Under the pieces are notes generated by a model, which did no database searches, had not been told where the DNA came from, and worked only from the letters and a program-made list of their open reading frames with translations. A stretch of 64,000 bases of DNA. Source: Coriobacteriaceae bacterium. GTDB taxonomy: Bacteria; Actinomycetota; Coriobacteriia; Coriobacteriales; Coriobacteriaceae. The translations under genes and the position numbers were made by a program. Positions 31,626-40,076 of the stretch are shown in pieces (within the stretch, counting starts at the first letter, position 1; each line of letters begins with the position of its first letter). The stretch spans positions 11,700 through 75,699 of the forward strand of contig CABIWB010000009.1 of NCBI GenBank assembly GCA_902362275.1, written 5' to 3'.

Positions 31626-32415
31626 CTTCGAAGTCACCTCCGTCAGAAACAGCTGCACCCTTCAGCTCGGTCTGCTGCTGGAAGTCCCAGAAAGCGATGC
31701 CGAAGCCGATGAGAGCGAGGATGAGCAGAGCAGGGGTTGCCAGAGATTCGTTGGCAACGGTGATAAGCGCGAGGCCAAAGCCCATGAGGAAGAAGCCCCA
31801 CATATCGCGGTTCATCATAACCTTGAGCAGGACGGCGAAGCCGACGAAGCGCATCATGCCGCCTGCAGCGGACAGACCGGTCTGCAGCCAAGTCGGGATG
31901 GCGGAAGCAATGGTCTGACCGATGGTAGCGCCAGCGATGAAGAACAGGGTGACGACGACAGCGAAGACCAGGCCGAGCAGAGCCATGGCGAAGTAGTTCA
32001 GGCGCTCGATGCCCTTGATGTCCGCGTTATGAGCCATGTTATCGGCCGTGGACATAAGCGGGGACATAAGCGTGAAGACCAGGGTAACGCCGAGCTGACC
32101 AAGCAGAGCGAACGGAATGGCAAGGCCGACTGCCGCGTTGGGCTCGAGGTCCGTAGCGATAGCGAGAATGGCTGCCATGATGCCGCCAATGACGGCGTTA
32201 GGCGGCTGAGCGCCTCCGATCGGCATGTTGCCGATCGTCATGAGCTGATAGGTACCACCCACGAGAAGACCGGTGTTGAGGTCGCCAAGGATAAGACCGA
32301 TGACGGCGCCGGTGACGATGGGCTGATAGAGAGACTCGAGGAAGTCAAACTGGTCGATTGCCGCGATGAACGTAACAACGAAGACCAAGGCAACCTGAAT
32401 GATCGAGAATTCCAT
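31615..32415 (-). CDS. PTS mannose/sorbose/galactosamine family IIC
   Basis: 266 residues, multi-span. MEFSIIQVALVFVVTFIAAI at the start, DQFDFLESLYQPIVTGAVIG, and the family signature MTIGNMPIGGAQPPNAVIGG. It is the channel subunit paired with IID, overlapping it by 11 bases. AAAGGAGGAG gives a strong ribosome site. The closest functional groups are the AgaW/ManY proteins. Confidence 0.9.
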   Translation of the reverse strand: MEFSIIQVALVFVVTFIAAIDQFDFLESLYQPIVTGAVIGLILGDLNTGLLVGGTYQLMTIGNMPIGGAQPPNAVIGGIMAAILAIATDLEPNAAVGLAIPFALLGQLGVTLVFTLMSPLMSTADNMAHNADIKGIERLNYFAMALLGLVFAVVVTLFFIAGATIGQTIASAIPTWLQTGLSAAGGMMRFVGFAVLLKVMMNRDMWGFFLMGFGLALITVANESLATPALLILALIGFGIAFWDFQQQTELKGAAVSDGGDFEDGI

Positions 32416-32505
32416 CTTGCTCCTCCTTTCAAAATGTATGTACGCACTTTGGATTTCACGTACAGAATGTCAGGGTTTCACTCCTGACAACGTGGATCAC
32501 GAGGA

Positions 32506-32988
32506 TTACGAGAAGAGCTTGCTCGTGTCCTCAACAGGCGTGCTCGGAACACGCCTGATCTCCAACTCCACCCCCAATTCCTGCAGCTCTTTAAACGCAG
32601 CGACATCCTCGTCGTTAACTGCGACGGAGGTGGCGACTTGGCGCTTTCCTTCCGACATGTGCATGTTGCCGATGTTTACCTTCTTTATAGGCACACCGCC
32701 CTTGACGAGCGTAAGCACGTCTTCCGGTGTTTCGGCCACGATGAAGATCTTCTGGCGCGGGCTCGCCTTGCCAATGACGTCGATGGTCTTCTGCAGGGAG
32801 AAGAAACGCGTAGCGACGCCGGCGGGAGCGGCCATCTTCATGAGGTTCTGACGCATGGTGTTGGTCGACACGTCGTCGTTGGCGACGAGGATGAGGTTGG
32901 AGCCCAGGGTGGAGTTCCACTGGGTAGCGACCTGACCATGGACCAGTCGGTTATCGATGCGGGTAAGAAGAATGTTGGGTTCTGCCAT
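32506..32988 (-). CDS. PTS mannose-family IIB
   Basis: 160 residues. The phosphorylated histidine is H17 in RIDNRLVHGQV. MAEPNILLTRIDNRLVHGQV and VAETPEDVLTLVKGGVPIKK are diagnostic of the family. It takes phosphate from the IIA two genes upstream and passes it to the incoming sugar. It is the intact relative of the orphan IIB at 22723, which has Tyr at this position. AAAGGAAG precedes the ATG. Confidence 0.92.
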   Translation of the reverse strand: MAEPNILLTRIDNRLVHGQVATQWNSTLGSNLILVANDDVSTNTMRQNLMKMAAPAGVATRFFSLQKTIDVIGKASPRQKIFIVAETPEDVLTLVKGGVPIKKVNIGNMHMSEGKRQVATSVAVNDEDVAAFKELQELGVELEIRRVPSTPVEDTSKLFS

Positions 32989-33024
32989 GTTGATCAGCTT
33001 CCTTTCGTTATTTGCTGACGACAG

Positions 33025-33306
33025 TTACTTGATCTCCTGAATCGCGTAACGCGAAACATCTACGACGGCTCCGGATCGGACTTTGATCTGGACCTTTTCG
33101 CCTTCGATGCCTTTGACGGTTCCGTAGATACCGCCGGCGAAAAGAACCTCCTGACCCGGTTTGAGCTCCGTGTGCAGCTCCTTGAAGTACTTCTGCTTCT
33201 TCTTCATGTTGACTTGCGACCAGATGGTGTAAATCAAGCCCATGATGACAAGCAGGCCTAAAAGGGCAACCGAGGAGCTCAGGACGTTGGCTCCGAAATC
33301 GGCCAT
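33025..33306 (-). CDS. yajC: YajC-like protein inside the PTS operon
   Basis: 93 residues. One transmembrane helix (SSSVALLGLLVIMGLIYTIW), then KKKQKYFKELHTELKPGQEV and VLFAGGIYGTVKGIEGEKVQ, the YajC fold found next to SecDF. Here it lies between IIA and IIB, its ATG overlapping the IIA stop (TAATG). It is not accompanied by secD or secF. It may help insert or stabilise the IIC/IID membrane pair (inference). A housekeeping YajC is likely elsewhere. Confidence 0.85.
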   Translation of the reverse strand: MADFGANVLSSSVALLGLLVIMGLIYTIWSQVNMKKKQKYFKELHTELKPGQEVLFAGGIYGTVKGIEGEKVQIKVRSGAVVDVSRYAIQEIK

Positions 33307-33749
33307 TAGATGCCGTCCTCGTCGCCGAAGATATCCTCTTCCTCGGAGCCGGCAACGGATGCGACCGTCTGGGCGGTGATGCCCGTCTGACCAACGGTCA
33401 CGGCCTGCTCGCCAAGCTCAGCGAGCGTGACATTGCCGCGGAGGAACAGAAGCTCAATAACCATGGGGAGGTTAGTGCCAGTCAGAACTTCGACGTTGTC
33501 GACATCCTGGGCAATCATCATCGACTGGTTGAACGGGGTACCACCGAGCAGATCGGTAAAGACGAGCACGCCATCGCACTCCTCGCGCATGGCGGTAATA
33601 GCGGCGCGGAGATCCTCACCGTAGGAAGCAGCCTGGTCGCCCTCAAAAGGAACGACGGTAAAAGCGGGCTGGTCGCCGGCAACCATAGCAATAGCGCTTG
33701 CGAGGCCGGGTGCGAACTGTCCATGACCGGTAAGAATAAAGCCAACCAT
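33306..33749 (-). CDS. PTS mannose-family IIA
   Basis: 147 residues with the phosphorylated histidine H9 in ILTGHGQFAPGLASA and the active-site segment FTDLLGGTPFNQSMM. Domain length is as in ManX IIA, with a short acidic tail (GSEEEDIFGDEDGI). It is the first gene of the operon IIA-YajC-IIB-IIC-IID. A GntR-type operator lies at 33866, about 117 bases upstream, in a position to block the promoter. Confidence 0.92.
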   Translation of the reverse strand: MVGFILTGHGQFAPGLASAIAMVAGDQPAFTVVPFEGDQAASYGEDLRAAITAMREECDGVLVFTDLLGGTPFNQSMMIAQDVDNVEVLTGTNLPMVIELLFLRGNVTLAELGEQAVTVGQTGITAQTVASVAGSEEEDIFGDEDGI

Positions 33750-33865
33750 TCAAATTTCCCTTCCGAAGGTGTGTACTATCTGAGTCCGATGATTTTCAGA
33801 AGCCAGCGGGCAATCGCCCTTAAAGCTTCTTGGAAAGCGTTCTTTGAAGACCAGTGGTTTCTAAA

Positions 33866-33879
33866 CTGGTAATAACCAC
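33866..33879. promoter_or_regulatory. GntR/HutC-type operator before the PTS operon
   Basis: CTGGTAATAACCAC contains TGGT-AATA-ACCA, matching the agaS site in 12 of 14 positions. It is placed upstream of the mannose-family IIA start. Confidence 0.7.
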
Positions 33880-33952
33880 GTGACGTGTTGTTGTCACTAT
33901 ATCACCACAGAAGAGGTCGCTTTCGTTGATTCAAACAGTAAAACGTTTTTGC

Positions 33953-33983
33953 ACCGATCACGGTGATAAATCGACCGTTTACC
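33953..33983 (+). promoter_or_regulatory. Paired ACCGNTYACS motifs, 21-bp period
   Basis: ACCGATCACG (33953) and ACCGTTTACC (33974) are 21 bases apart on the plus strand, in the PTS/DUF2975 intergenic region. They match the pairs in front of lacF and both lacE genes. Confidence 0.5.
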
Positions 33984-34172
33984 GCTCGTTAACACTTCTA
34001 CCTGCGGTTTTGAAACCGTTTCGAAATGCTTTGGCAAAAGATCGGAACTATTTTTATGTCTAAACAACGCAGGTCGGCTAAAAATAGCGTGTAGAAAAAT
34101 TGCAGGTCATTGTGAAGATATGTGAATTGGTCTTTTTGACTTAATACCAGTTTGAACCAGTTTTGAGATTAT

Positions 34173-34222
34173 CGGTGAACGGTAGTTTTCAACCGTTCAC
34201 CGGTTACTTGCAATCGTTTGCA
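34173..34222. promoter_or_regulatory. Inverted plus direct ACCGTTCACC motifs
   Basis: CGGTGAACGGT (34173-34183) and ACCGTTCACCG (34192-34202) are perfect 11-base inverted arms. The second is followed 21 bases on by ATCGTTTGCA (34213). Both orientations of the recurrent motif are therefore present. Confidence 0.5.
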
Positions 34223-34410
34223 GTTGTTTTCCCAGATGAATTGGGGAGGCCGATGAAGCGCTTGTGCGATCACGGGAAGTTTTGGCATTTGTCCTCATCC
34301 CCCACGCGCCAAACTCCGGCACCCAAAATGAGCTAATAGCTCACGCTAATCGTTTTCAATCATTACTTACTCAGTTCCGTAATTATTTATCGTTTGTCGT
34401 TAATTCTGAT

Positions 34411-34426
34411 ATGATACAAGTATCAT
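34411..34426. promoter_or_regulatory. Palindromic operator for the DUF2975/XRE pair
   Basis: ATGATAC-AA-GTATCAT is a perfect 7+2+7 palindrome just 24 bases before the DUF2975 ATG. It overlaps a TATGAT -10-like element (34410-34415). It is the likely binding site of the downstream XRE protein (inference). Confidence 0.55.
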
Positions 34427-34449
34427 CCAAAACGCCGGTTGGAGGAGTT

Positions 34450-35088
34450 ATGGTCCATCGAAACGCATCTATATCGAATGAAACCATCAGCCGCGAACAG
34501 ACGATAGCCAAACTGAGGAAGCTCGCTCGCATCTGCAAATGGGCCACGATCTGCATTACCACCGCGCTCGCTCTGGGACTTCTCGCAGTCATTGCGATTG
34601 ACCTTCTACTCATATTGCCTGGCCTCTCCCAAGGCTCGTGTCTCCAATCCGTAGAACTTCAAGCCGGCGAAGGGCCGTGCCTTGCCATCATCGGTACCGA
34701 TGCGCAGGCCCCACTTATGCTCGTTGCACACGATGGTCACACTGCCATAGGGAGCCTCTTGATGACATGTCTCGCGCTTACCATCGCGATAAGCGTGCGC
34801 AGGCTTTTCTTCAACATTGAAAAGGAAGGCAGACCCTTTGACCTTGAATGTAACCAGACACTTCGTCGAGTAGGGCATTTATTCCTTATCGGCGGCGTTG
34901 CCGTGAGGCTTCTTGGTGCCGTAATCACGGGAATGATACTCTCGGGATTTGGCGGCAGCTTTACGGATGCGTTCGTCGGCCAGCTATTCGAGCCCTCCAT
35001 GCTCTTTGCAGGCCTGATTATTTGCCTGATTGCCAGCATCTTCCGCTACGGGTATATCCTGCAAAAACAAGATGACGAGTTGCTCTAG
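34450..35088 (+). CDS. DUF2975-like membrane protein
   Basis: 212 residues from the ATG at 34450, chosen for the GGAGGAG site; the frame is open 186 bases upstream but has no start signal. It has four hydrophobic segments (ATICITTALALGLLAVIAID, then near 108-125, 150-175, 185-205) and the FNIEKEGRPFDLECNQTLRR linker typical of DUF2975. Such proteins are found next to small XRE regulators. Nine bases separate it from the XRE gene, so the two are one operon. Confidence 0.75.
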   Translation: MVHRNASISNETISREQTIAKLRKLARICKWATICITTALALGLLAVIAIDLLLILPGLSQGSCLQSVELQAGEGPCLAIIGTDAQAPLMLVAHDGHTAIGSLLMTCLALTIAISVRRLFFNIEKEGRPFDLECNQTLRRVGHLFLIGGVAVRLLGAVITGMILSGFGGSFTDAFVGQLFEPSMLFAGLIICLIASIFRYGYILQKQDDELL

Positions 35089-35097
35089 GGGGAATCC

Positions 35098-35337
35098 ATG
35101 ATTATCCTGCGGCTTGACCGCATGCTCGCCGAACGTAAGATCTCATCCAAAGAGCTTGCGGAACGCGTAGGCATCTCCCAGGTCAATATGTCACGCATTA
35201 AGACGGGCAAGGTTTCTGCCATACGTTTTTCAACTCTTGACGCGATATGCCGGGCACTCGACTGCCAACCGGGCGATGTACTGGAATATATATCCGACGA
35301 TGAAGCCGATAGCCTTTTTGGACTTAAAGACGAATAG
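35098..35337 (+). CDS. Small XRE-family regulator, YozG-like
   Basis: 79 residues, almost only a Cro/C1 helix-turn-helix: LDRMLAERKISSKELAERVG, ISQVNMSRIKTGKVSAIRFS, then LDAICRALDCQPGDVLEYIS. This is the stand-alone YozG-type regulator that partners DUF2975 membrane proteins. Probably autoregulates through the palindrome at 34411. GGGGG precedes the ATG. Confidence 0.88.
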   Translation: MIILRLDRMLAERKISSKELAERVGISQVNMSRIKTGKVSAIRFSTLDAICRALDCQPGDVLEYISDDEADSLFGLKDE

Positions 35338-35371
35338 CCATAATTAAGCCGCCAATCACGCCCTCAACGCA

Positions 35372-35409
35372 GAAAGCCCGCTAGAACGTTGTCCGTTCTA
35401 GCGGGCTTA
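35372..35409. terminator. Bidirectional terminator
   Basis: GAAAGCCCGCTAGAACG and CGTTCTAGCGGGCTTAA form a long perfect stem between the convergent XRE and SurA-like genes. Confidence 0.85.
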
Positions 35410-35449
35410 ATCAGGCAGATCGGTTAGCGCTCAGTAGTGCAGGAAAACC

Positions 35450-36532
35450 TTACGCAAACAGGCCGTAGATGCTGATGTTGGCCTTGGCGTAGAGGCCGTT
35501 AGCATACTCGGTCCACTTGGAGCTGGCACCCGAAGCCTGCGAGGAATACTGCTGATAAGCAGTGTAGTAGGCGGTCATGGCCTGCTTATAGGTTGCGCTA
35601 TCGGCCGTAAAGGCATCGTCGGCGAAGGCCTTGGCATAGGTGCTGTCGGCGTCCTTCCAAGTGCCCTTTGAGCTATCCCACTCATCGCCGGCAAGGTTGA
35701 TGATGTAGTCGGCGTAGTCCTTGCTCGTGGTCTCCTCGTTGCCGTCAGCAGGCTCGGTCGGGGCGGTCGGCATGCTTGCGGAGCTATCGCCCACCTTCTT
35801 CTTGTAGAGCTTCTGCAGCGTCGCAGACTGGCGGACAATCTGCTTGGCCTGGTCCTTGGAAACACCGTACTGCGTGGCCATGGTCTTGTAGTCGGAGGTG
35901 CCGATGGAATCCTCGGCGTACTGCTTCATTTCCTTGGAAGAAACGGTAATGCCCTCGTCCTCGGCAGCGTCCAGCAGAATCTGGTTGCGCACATAGGACA
36001 GGATAACGTCGGCAGACGGAGCGGTGTAGTTGCCATCGCTATCCTTGACGGTGTCGAGGCTGTACTGGCTCTCGATGGCCTCGCGCGCGGTGATATCGCT
36101 CTTCTTGCCGTTGTAGCTATAGCTTGCCACGGTCGAATCGAGCTGGTCCTCGGTGAGGGTAGCCGAGCCGACGCCCTTGCCGCCAAAGCCGCCGTTGCCA
36201 ATAAAGAAGCCGACCACCGCAGCGATCACGACTGCAACCACGAAGGCGGCGATCATCGTCTTCTTGTGCTTGGATGCATGGTCGTCCGCATCGGAGTCGT
36301 CCTCGTCCTGCTCCTCAGGCATGAGGTTCTCGTCGGCGGCGTCCGCGGCGATCTTTGCCTCCAGGCGAGCATCCTCCTCCTCGGCGGTCGTGCCGGCGGC
36401 AATATGTTCGGCAGACGTGCCGGCGACCAGGTCGATCTTCTCGTCCCCATCACCGTCGGGGCCTTCGCCGCGCTCGATGATCTGGATGCCGTCGATCTCG
36501 TCCTTCTCGTCCTTCTTTTGAATCAGACCCAT
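35450..36532 (-). CDS. Membrane-anchored SurA-like/PrsA-like protein
   Basis: 360 residues. It has an acidic cytoplasmic segment (1-85) and one transmembrane helix (about 92-110, TMIAAFVVAVVIAAVVGFFI). The extracellular part contains a SurA-N-like chaperone region (ADVILSYVRNQILLDAAEDE through QAKQIVRQSATLQKLYKKKV). The parvulin catalytic domain is missing; the C-terminus is a Tyr/Ala-rich helical region. A foldase role is inferred from the domain; catalysis is unlikely. AAGGAG precedes the ATG. Confidence 0.75.
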   Translation of the reverse strand: MGLIQKKDEKDEIDGIQIIERGEGPDGDGDEKIDLVAGTSAEHIAAGTTAEEEDARLEAKIAADAADENLMPEEQDEDDSDADDHASKHKKTMIAAFVVAVVIAAVVGFFIGNGGFGGKGVGSATLTEDQLDSTVASYSYNGKKSDITAREAIESQYSLDTVKDSDGNYTAPSADVILSYVRNQILLDAAEDEGITVSSKEMKQYAEDSIGTSDYKTMATQYGVSKDQAKQIVRQSATLQKLYKKKVGDSSASMPTAPTEPADGNEETTSKDYADYIINLAGDEWDSSKGTWKDADSTYAKAFADDAFTADSATYKQAMTAYYTAYQQYSSQASGASSKWTEYANGLYAKANISIYGLFA

Positions 36533-36658
36533 ATCAATTACTCCTTGTTAGGAAACATAGTCCCCAATAGAATACGCCCGACGAGGCGCCGGGCGTATTG
36601 ATTCTTAGGTTATACGCAAACACTTAAGTACTATTTAGGCGTTTGCAGCGTGCATACC

Positions 36659-37744
36659 TTAGACCAGGCGCGCGATAACGGCATCGGCAAAGGCCTGCGT
36701 GCCCACGGCGCCCTCAACGGAGCCGGTCTGGGCACGACGTACGTCACCGGTAACCTGCTCGCCCTCGTCGAGCGTGGCAGATACGGCGGCACGAATGCGG
36801 TTGGCAGCATCGTTCTCGCCCAGGTGGTCGAGCATCATCGCAGCGGAGAGGATCTCGGCCGTGGGGTTGGCAATATCCTTGCCCGCGATATCGGGCGCGG
36901 AGCCGTGCGTTGCCTCGAAGATGGCGCAGCCGGCACCGATGTTGGAGCCGGGGGCCATGCCTAAGCCGCCCACCAGGCCGGCGCACAGGTCGCTCACGAT
37001 GTCGCCGTACAGGTTGGGCAGCACCAGAACATCGAAGTCGTTGGGGTTCTGGACCAGGCCCATGCAGGTGGCGTCGACAATCTTGTCGTTGAACTCGATA
37101 TCGGGATAGTTGGCGGCCACCTCGCGCGCAACGCGCAGGAACAGGCCGTCGGTCGCCTTCATGATGTTGGCCTTGTGCACGGCCGTCACCTTTTTGCGGC
37201 CGCAGCGACGGGCATACTCAAAGGCATACTCCACAATGCGACGGCTCTTGGCGATGGAGATCGGCTTAATCGAGATCGCGGAATCGGCGGCGAAGGTCTT
37301 TTGGCCCGAACGCTCGACGAGCTGCGAGAGCTCCTCGACCTCGGCAGCACCCTCATCGAACTCGATGCCGGCGTAGAGGTCCTCGGTGTTCTCGCGCACG
37401 ATGACCAGGTCGACATCGCGGAAACGCGAGCCGTCACCCGGCTGCGACAGACAAGGGCGCACGCAGGCGTACAGGTCAAAATGCTTGCGCAGGGCGACGT
37501 TAACGCTGCGGAAGCCCGTGCCGACCGGCGTGGTGATGGGGCCCTTGATGGCAACCTTGGTCTCGGCGACCGCATCGAGCACATGCTGGGGCAGCGGCGT
37601 GCCAAACTCGTCCATTACGCCGGCACCGGCCTCCTGGACGTTCCAGTTGATCTGGACACCGGTGGCCTCGACCACGCGGCGCATGGCCTGCGTAATCTCG
37701 GGACCGATACCGTCACCGGGAATCAGGACTACATCGTGCGCCAT
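36659..37744 (-). CDS. Isocitrate/isopropylmalate dehydrogenase family, NAD-type isocitrate dehydrogenase
   Basis: 361 residues. The start [32 protein letters not shown] and the signature [20 protein letters not shown] with APGSNIG define the beta-decarboxylating dehydrogenase family. It resembles the monomer-length NAD-dependent isocitrate dehydrogenases more than LeuB, since no leu genes surround it. It converts isocitrate to 2-oxoglutarate. It is followed by HEAT-repeat and reductase genes on the same strand with short gaps. Confidence 0.85.
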   Translation of the reverse strand: MAHDVVLIPGDGIGPEITQAMRRVVEATGVQINWNVQEAGAGVMDEFGTPLPQHVLDAVAETKVAIKGPITTPVGTGFRSVNVALRKHFDLYACVRPCLSQPGDGSRFRDVDLVIVRENTEDLYAGIEFDEGAAEVEELSQLVERSGQKTFAADSAISIKPISIAKSRRIVEYAFEYARRCGRKKVTAVHKANIMKATDGLFLRVAREVAANYPDIEFNDKIVDATCMGLVQNPNDFDVLVLPNLYGDIVSDLCAGLVGGLGMAPGSNIGAGCAIFEATHGSAPDIAGKDIANPTAEILSAAMMLDHLGENDAANRIRAAVSATLDEGEQVTGDVRRAQTGSVEGAVGTQAFADAVIARLV

Positions 37745-37750
37745 AATCTG

Positions 37751-38449
37751 TTACTCCTCGTCTTCGGCGTCGTCAGATTTTTTAACGCTAGCACGCTTCT
37801 TCTTTTTGGAGAGATCCAGGCCAAAACGTTTAACAAGCATTTCGCAAATCTCGCTCGAACGGGCCTTGAGATAGCTGCCCTTGCCGTTCTCGGCGTCGAA
37901 CTTAAGGCGCAGCGCGAGCTTCTCGGCGACCTCGGCGTCGATCTCGCCCTGGCCAAACTCGTACAGGCAACCGAGCATATCGCGATACTCAAGGTCGCCG
38001 TGGTAGCACTGGATGGCCTCGTCCAGAATTGGCCAAGCCTCGCGCGAACGCTCGACACTCGTGGCGCCCCACACGCACAGTAGGCGGAAGGCGGCATAGC
38101 GCAGCGTGGAGGAAATCTCGTCGAACAACGCGGTCTCAGCACCCTCAAAGGCATCGCCCAGCTGCTCAGGGCAGGTGGTGGCGAGCGCCGCCAGGGCATC
38201 GAGAGCCTCCCAGCGGGTCTGAGCCTCGGGGCGGTCGAGTGCCTCGATCAGCGCGGGCACGCAGGGCACGACGCGCTGCGGGTCGCGCTCGGCCAGCAGA
38301 TGCAGTACGCGGGCGGCAAACTGGCGGATGCGGCGCGTGGGGCAGCCGAGCTCCTTGACCAGACGGTCGACGGCGTTCTCGTTCTCCTCTGCCAGCTGAA
38401 GCTGTGCCAGTTCCTCGTCGGTGAGCTGTTCTTCCTTGTTTTCTGCCAT
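37751..38449 (-). CDS. HEAT-repeat-like protein
   Basis: 232 residues, all helical. Segments such as RQFAARVLHLLAERDPQRVV and ALIEALDRPEAQTRWEALDA show the alternating pattern of HEAT-like repeats. The C-terminus is Lys-rich with an acidic end. It lies 6 bases upstream of the isocitrate dehydrogenase start on the same strand (AAGAGG before its ATG). Scaffold proteins of this sort have no catalytic role; partner unknown. Confidence 0.7.
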   Translation of the reverse strand: MAENKEEQLTDEELAQLQLAEENENAVDRLVKELGCPTRRIRQFAARVLHLLAERDPQRVVPCVPALIEALDRPEAQTRWEALDALAALATTCPEQLGDAFEGAETALFDEISSTLRYAAFRLLCVWGATSVERSREAWPILDEAIQCYHGDLEYRDMLGCLYEFGQGEIDAEVAEKLALRLKFDAENGKGSYLKARSSEICEMLVKRFGLDLSKKKKRASVKKSDDAEDEE

Positions 38450-38464
38450 AGTTACCTCTTCTTA

Positions 38465-38893
38465 CTATTTCTTAGCGTGCTTGCCGGCACCCTTGCTGTC
38501 ATCGGTGACCGAGATGAGCTGTCGGTCGGCTGCACCGTTGTGACGCGCACGGCGACGCTCCTCGGCGTCGCCCGCGTCGGCGGCGGCGCGGTGAGCCTTG
38601 TTGACGTTAAAGACCTCGTCGTGCTTGCGCCACGGGCCGACGGACTCGCCAAAGCTCATCTTAAGGCCGGCGATAAAGCCGCCGAGCCAGCCGATCGGCG
38701 CAAACTGCACCAGCGGGAACAGCGAGAACACCCAGGTCAGCAGGACGACTGCCGCCGCACCCGCAAAGTTGGCAATCCAGTAGTCGCGCTTGGTGATCAC
38801 GCGCTTTTCGCAGGCCCACTGTCCGCACAAAAAGCCAATATAGATTGCAAAGATAAAGAGCACCAACGCGAGCACTACGAACGTCCAGCTCAT
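38465..38893 (-). CDS. Two-span membrane protein of unknown function
   Basis: 142 residues from the ATG at 38893, which overlaps the end of the preceding reductase gene (38899) closely. Hydrophobic segments are TFVVLALVLFIFAIYIGFLC and FAGAAAVVLLTWVFSLFPLV. The C-terminal 60 residues are polar and basic. No family is recognised. Expressed with the HEAT-repeat gene, 15 bases apart. Confidence 0.65.
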   Translation of the reverse strand: MSWTFVVLALVLFIFAIYIGFLCGQWACEKRVITKRDYWIANFAGAAAVVLLTWVFSLFPLVQFAPIGWLGGFIAGLKMSFGESVGPWRKHDEVFNVNKAHRAAADAGDAEERRRARHNGAADRQLISVTDDSKGAGKHAKK

Positions 38894-38898
38894 GGATA

Positions 38899-39978
38899 CT
38901 ACTCCCCGTGATGGTGGCCGCGGCAGCACTCGTGGCCGTCATCATGGCCGTGGCCACCGCAGCACTCGTGGTCCTCGCCGTGGTGATGGCCACAACCGCA
39001 CTCATGGTCCTCGCCGTGCTCGCCGCAACCGCAACCTTCCTCGTGAGCGCCATGCTCCTCGGGACGATACTGCGACCAGTCCAGACCGGCGGCGATGGCG
39101 TCGGCCTCCTCCTTGTAGAGAACCGTGATGGCCTGGGTGCCCAGCTTGGCGCCACCGATGGCGTCGAGCATGTCGTAGAGCGTAAAGGCCACGTCGGCTC
39201 CGGGCAGCGCGAGCTCGCGGTCGTCGGCGTAGGCAAGGGCCAGGCGCAGGTCCTTAATGAAATGCTCAACCATAAAGCCGGGCCTGTAGTCGCCGTCGAG
39301 CGCCTTGGGGGCCAGGCTCTCCATGGCGCCGGACTTGCCGGTGCCGCCCAGGATCATCTGGCGGGTCTTTTCCAGGTCAAGGCCGCTCAGCTCGGCAAAT
39401 GCCATGGCGTCTGCCATGCCGACCATGCAGGCGCCCAGCGACACCTGGTTGGCGAGCTTGGCAGCCTGGCCTTTGCCGGCACCGTCGAAGCAGCAGATGT
39501 TGGCCGCAAAGGTGGAAAGGATATCGCGGACCGGAGCGATGTCGTTCTCGGTGGCGCCCACGATAGCCGTGAGCGTACCGGCGATAGCGCCCGACTCGCC
39601 GCCGGTGACGGGGCAGTCAAACGCCATGCGACCAGAAACCTGGGCGGCCTCAGCAATGTCACGGGCGAGCTCGGGCGAGCTCGTGGTGAGGTCGATCAAG
39701 ACCGCGCCGGGCTTAGTGCACGCGAGCAGGCCGTCGCCCGCCAGGTAGAGTTCCTCGACCTCGGAGGGATAGCCCACCATGGTAAAGACGACATCGGCGT
39801 TCGCCGCGGCATCGGCCGGCGTATCGGCCCAGGCGGCACCGCGCTCGATAAGCGCCGCGGCCTTGGACTTGGTGCGGTTGTTGACCGTGACGGGATAGCC
39901 GGCGTCCAGGATGTGGCCGGCAATGGGGGCACCCATGATTCCGGTGCCGATAAATGCGACAGAGAGCTTGTTTGCCAT
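38899..39978 (-). CDS. 3-hydroxyisobutyrate/tartronate-semialdehyde reductase family with metal-binding tail
   Basis: 359 residues. Residues 1-290 follow the beta-hydroxyacid dehydrogenase fold: GTGIMGAPIAGHILDAGYPV (NAD-binding), CPVTGGESGAIAGTLT, and GKGQAAKLANQVSLGACMVG with the catalytic Lys. The last 60 residues contain many His and Cys in repeats such as HEEGCGCGEHGEDHECGCG and HHHGEDHECCGGHGHDD. Family members usually end near residue 300. The tail could store or deliver Zn or Ni. AAAGGAAAGG precedes the ATG. Confidence 0.85.
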   Translation of the reverse strand: MANKLSVAFIGTGIMGAPIAGHILDAGYPVTVNNRTKSKAAALIERGAAWADTPADAAANADVVFTMVGYPSEVEELYLAGDGLLACTKPGAVLIDLTTSSPELARDIAEAAQVSGRMAFDCPVTGGESGAIAGTLTAIVGATENDIAPVRDILSTFAANICCFDGAGKGQAAKLANQVSLGACMVGMADAMAFAELSGLDLEKTRQMILGGTGKSGAMESLAPKALDGDYRPGFMVEHFIKDLRLALAYADDRELALPGADVAFTLYDMLDAIGGAKLGTQAITVLYKEEADAIAAGLDWSQYRPEEHGAHEEGCGCGEHGEDHECGCGHHHGEDHECCGGHGHDDGHECCRGHHHGE

Positions 39979-40076
39979 GAAACCTTTCCTTTTGGGTTGG
40001 GTGTTGTTACCAGGTTGAATACTCGGTGCCAGCGTTTGGGCAGTGAGTTGGGATCGATTACGGCCGCGTTACTTGC

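Larger units (their letters stand above)
33750..34449. other. Long regulatory intergenic region
   Basis: 700 bases without a credible gene. It is more AT-rich than its surroundings. It contains the GntR operator (33866), two 21-bp-period ACCGTT pairs (33953 and 34192), an inverted CGGTGAACGGT/ACCGTTCACCG pair (34173-34202), an AACCGTTTCG site at 34014, and the palindrome at 34411. It serves the PTS operon to the left and the DUF2975/XRE pair to the right. Confidence 0.6.
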
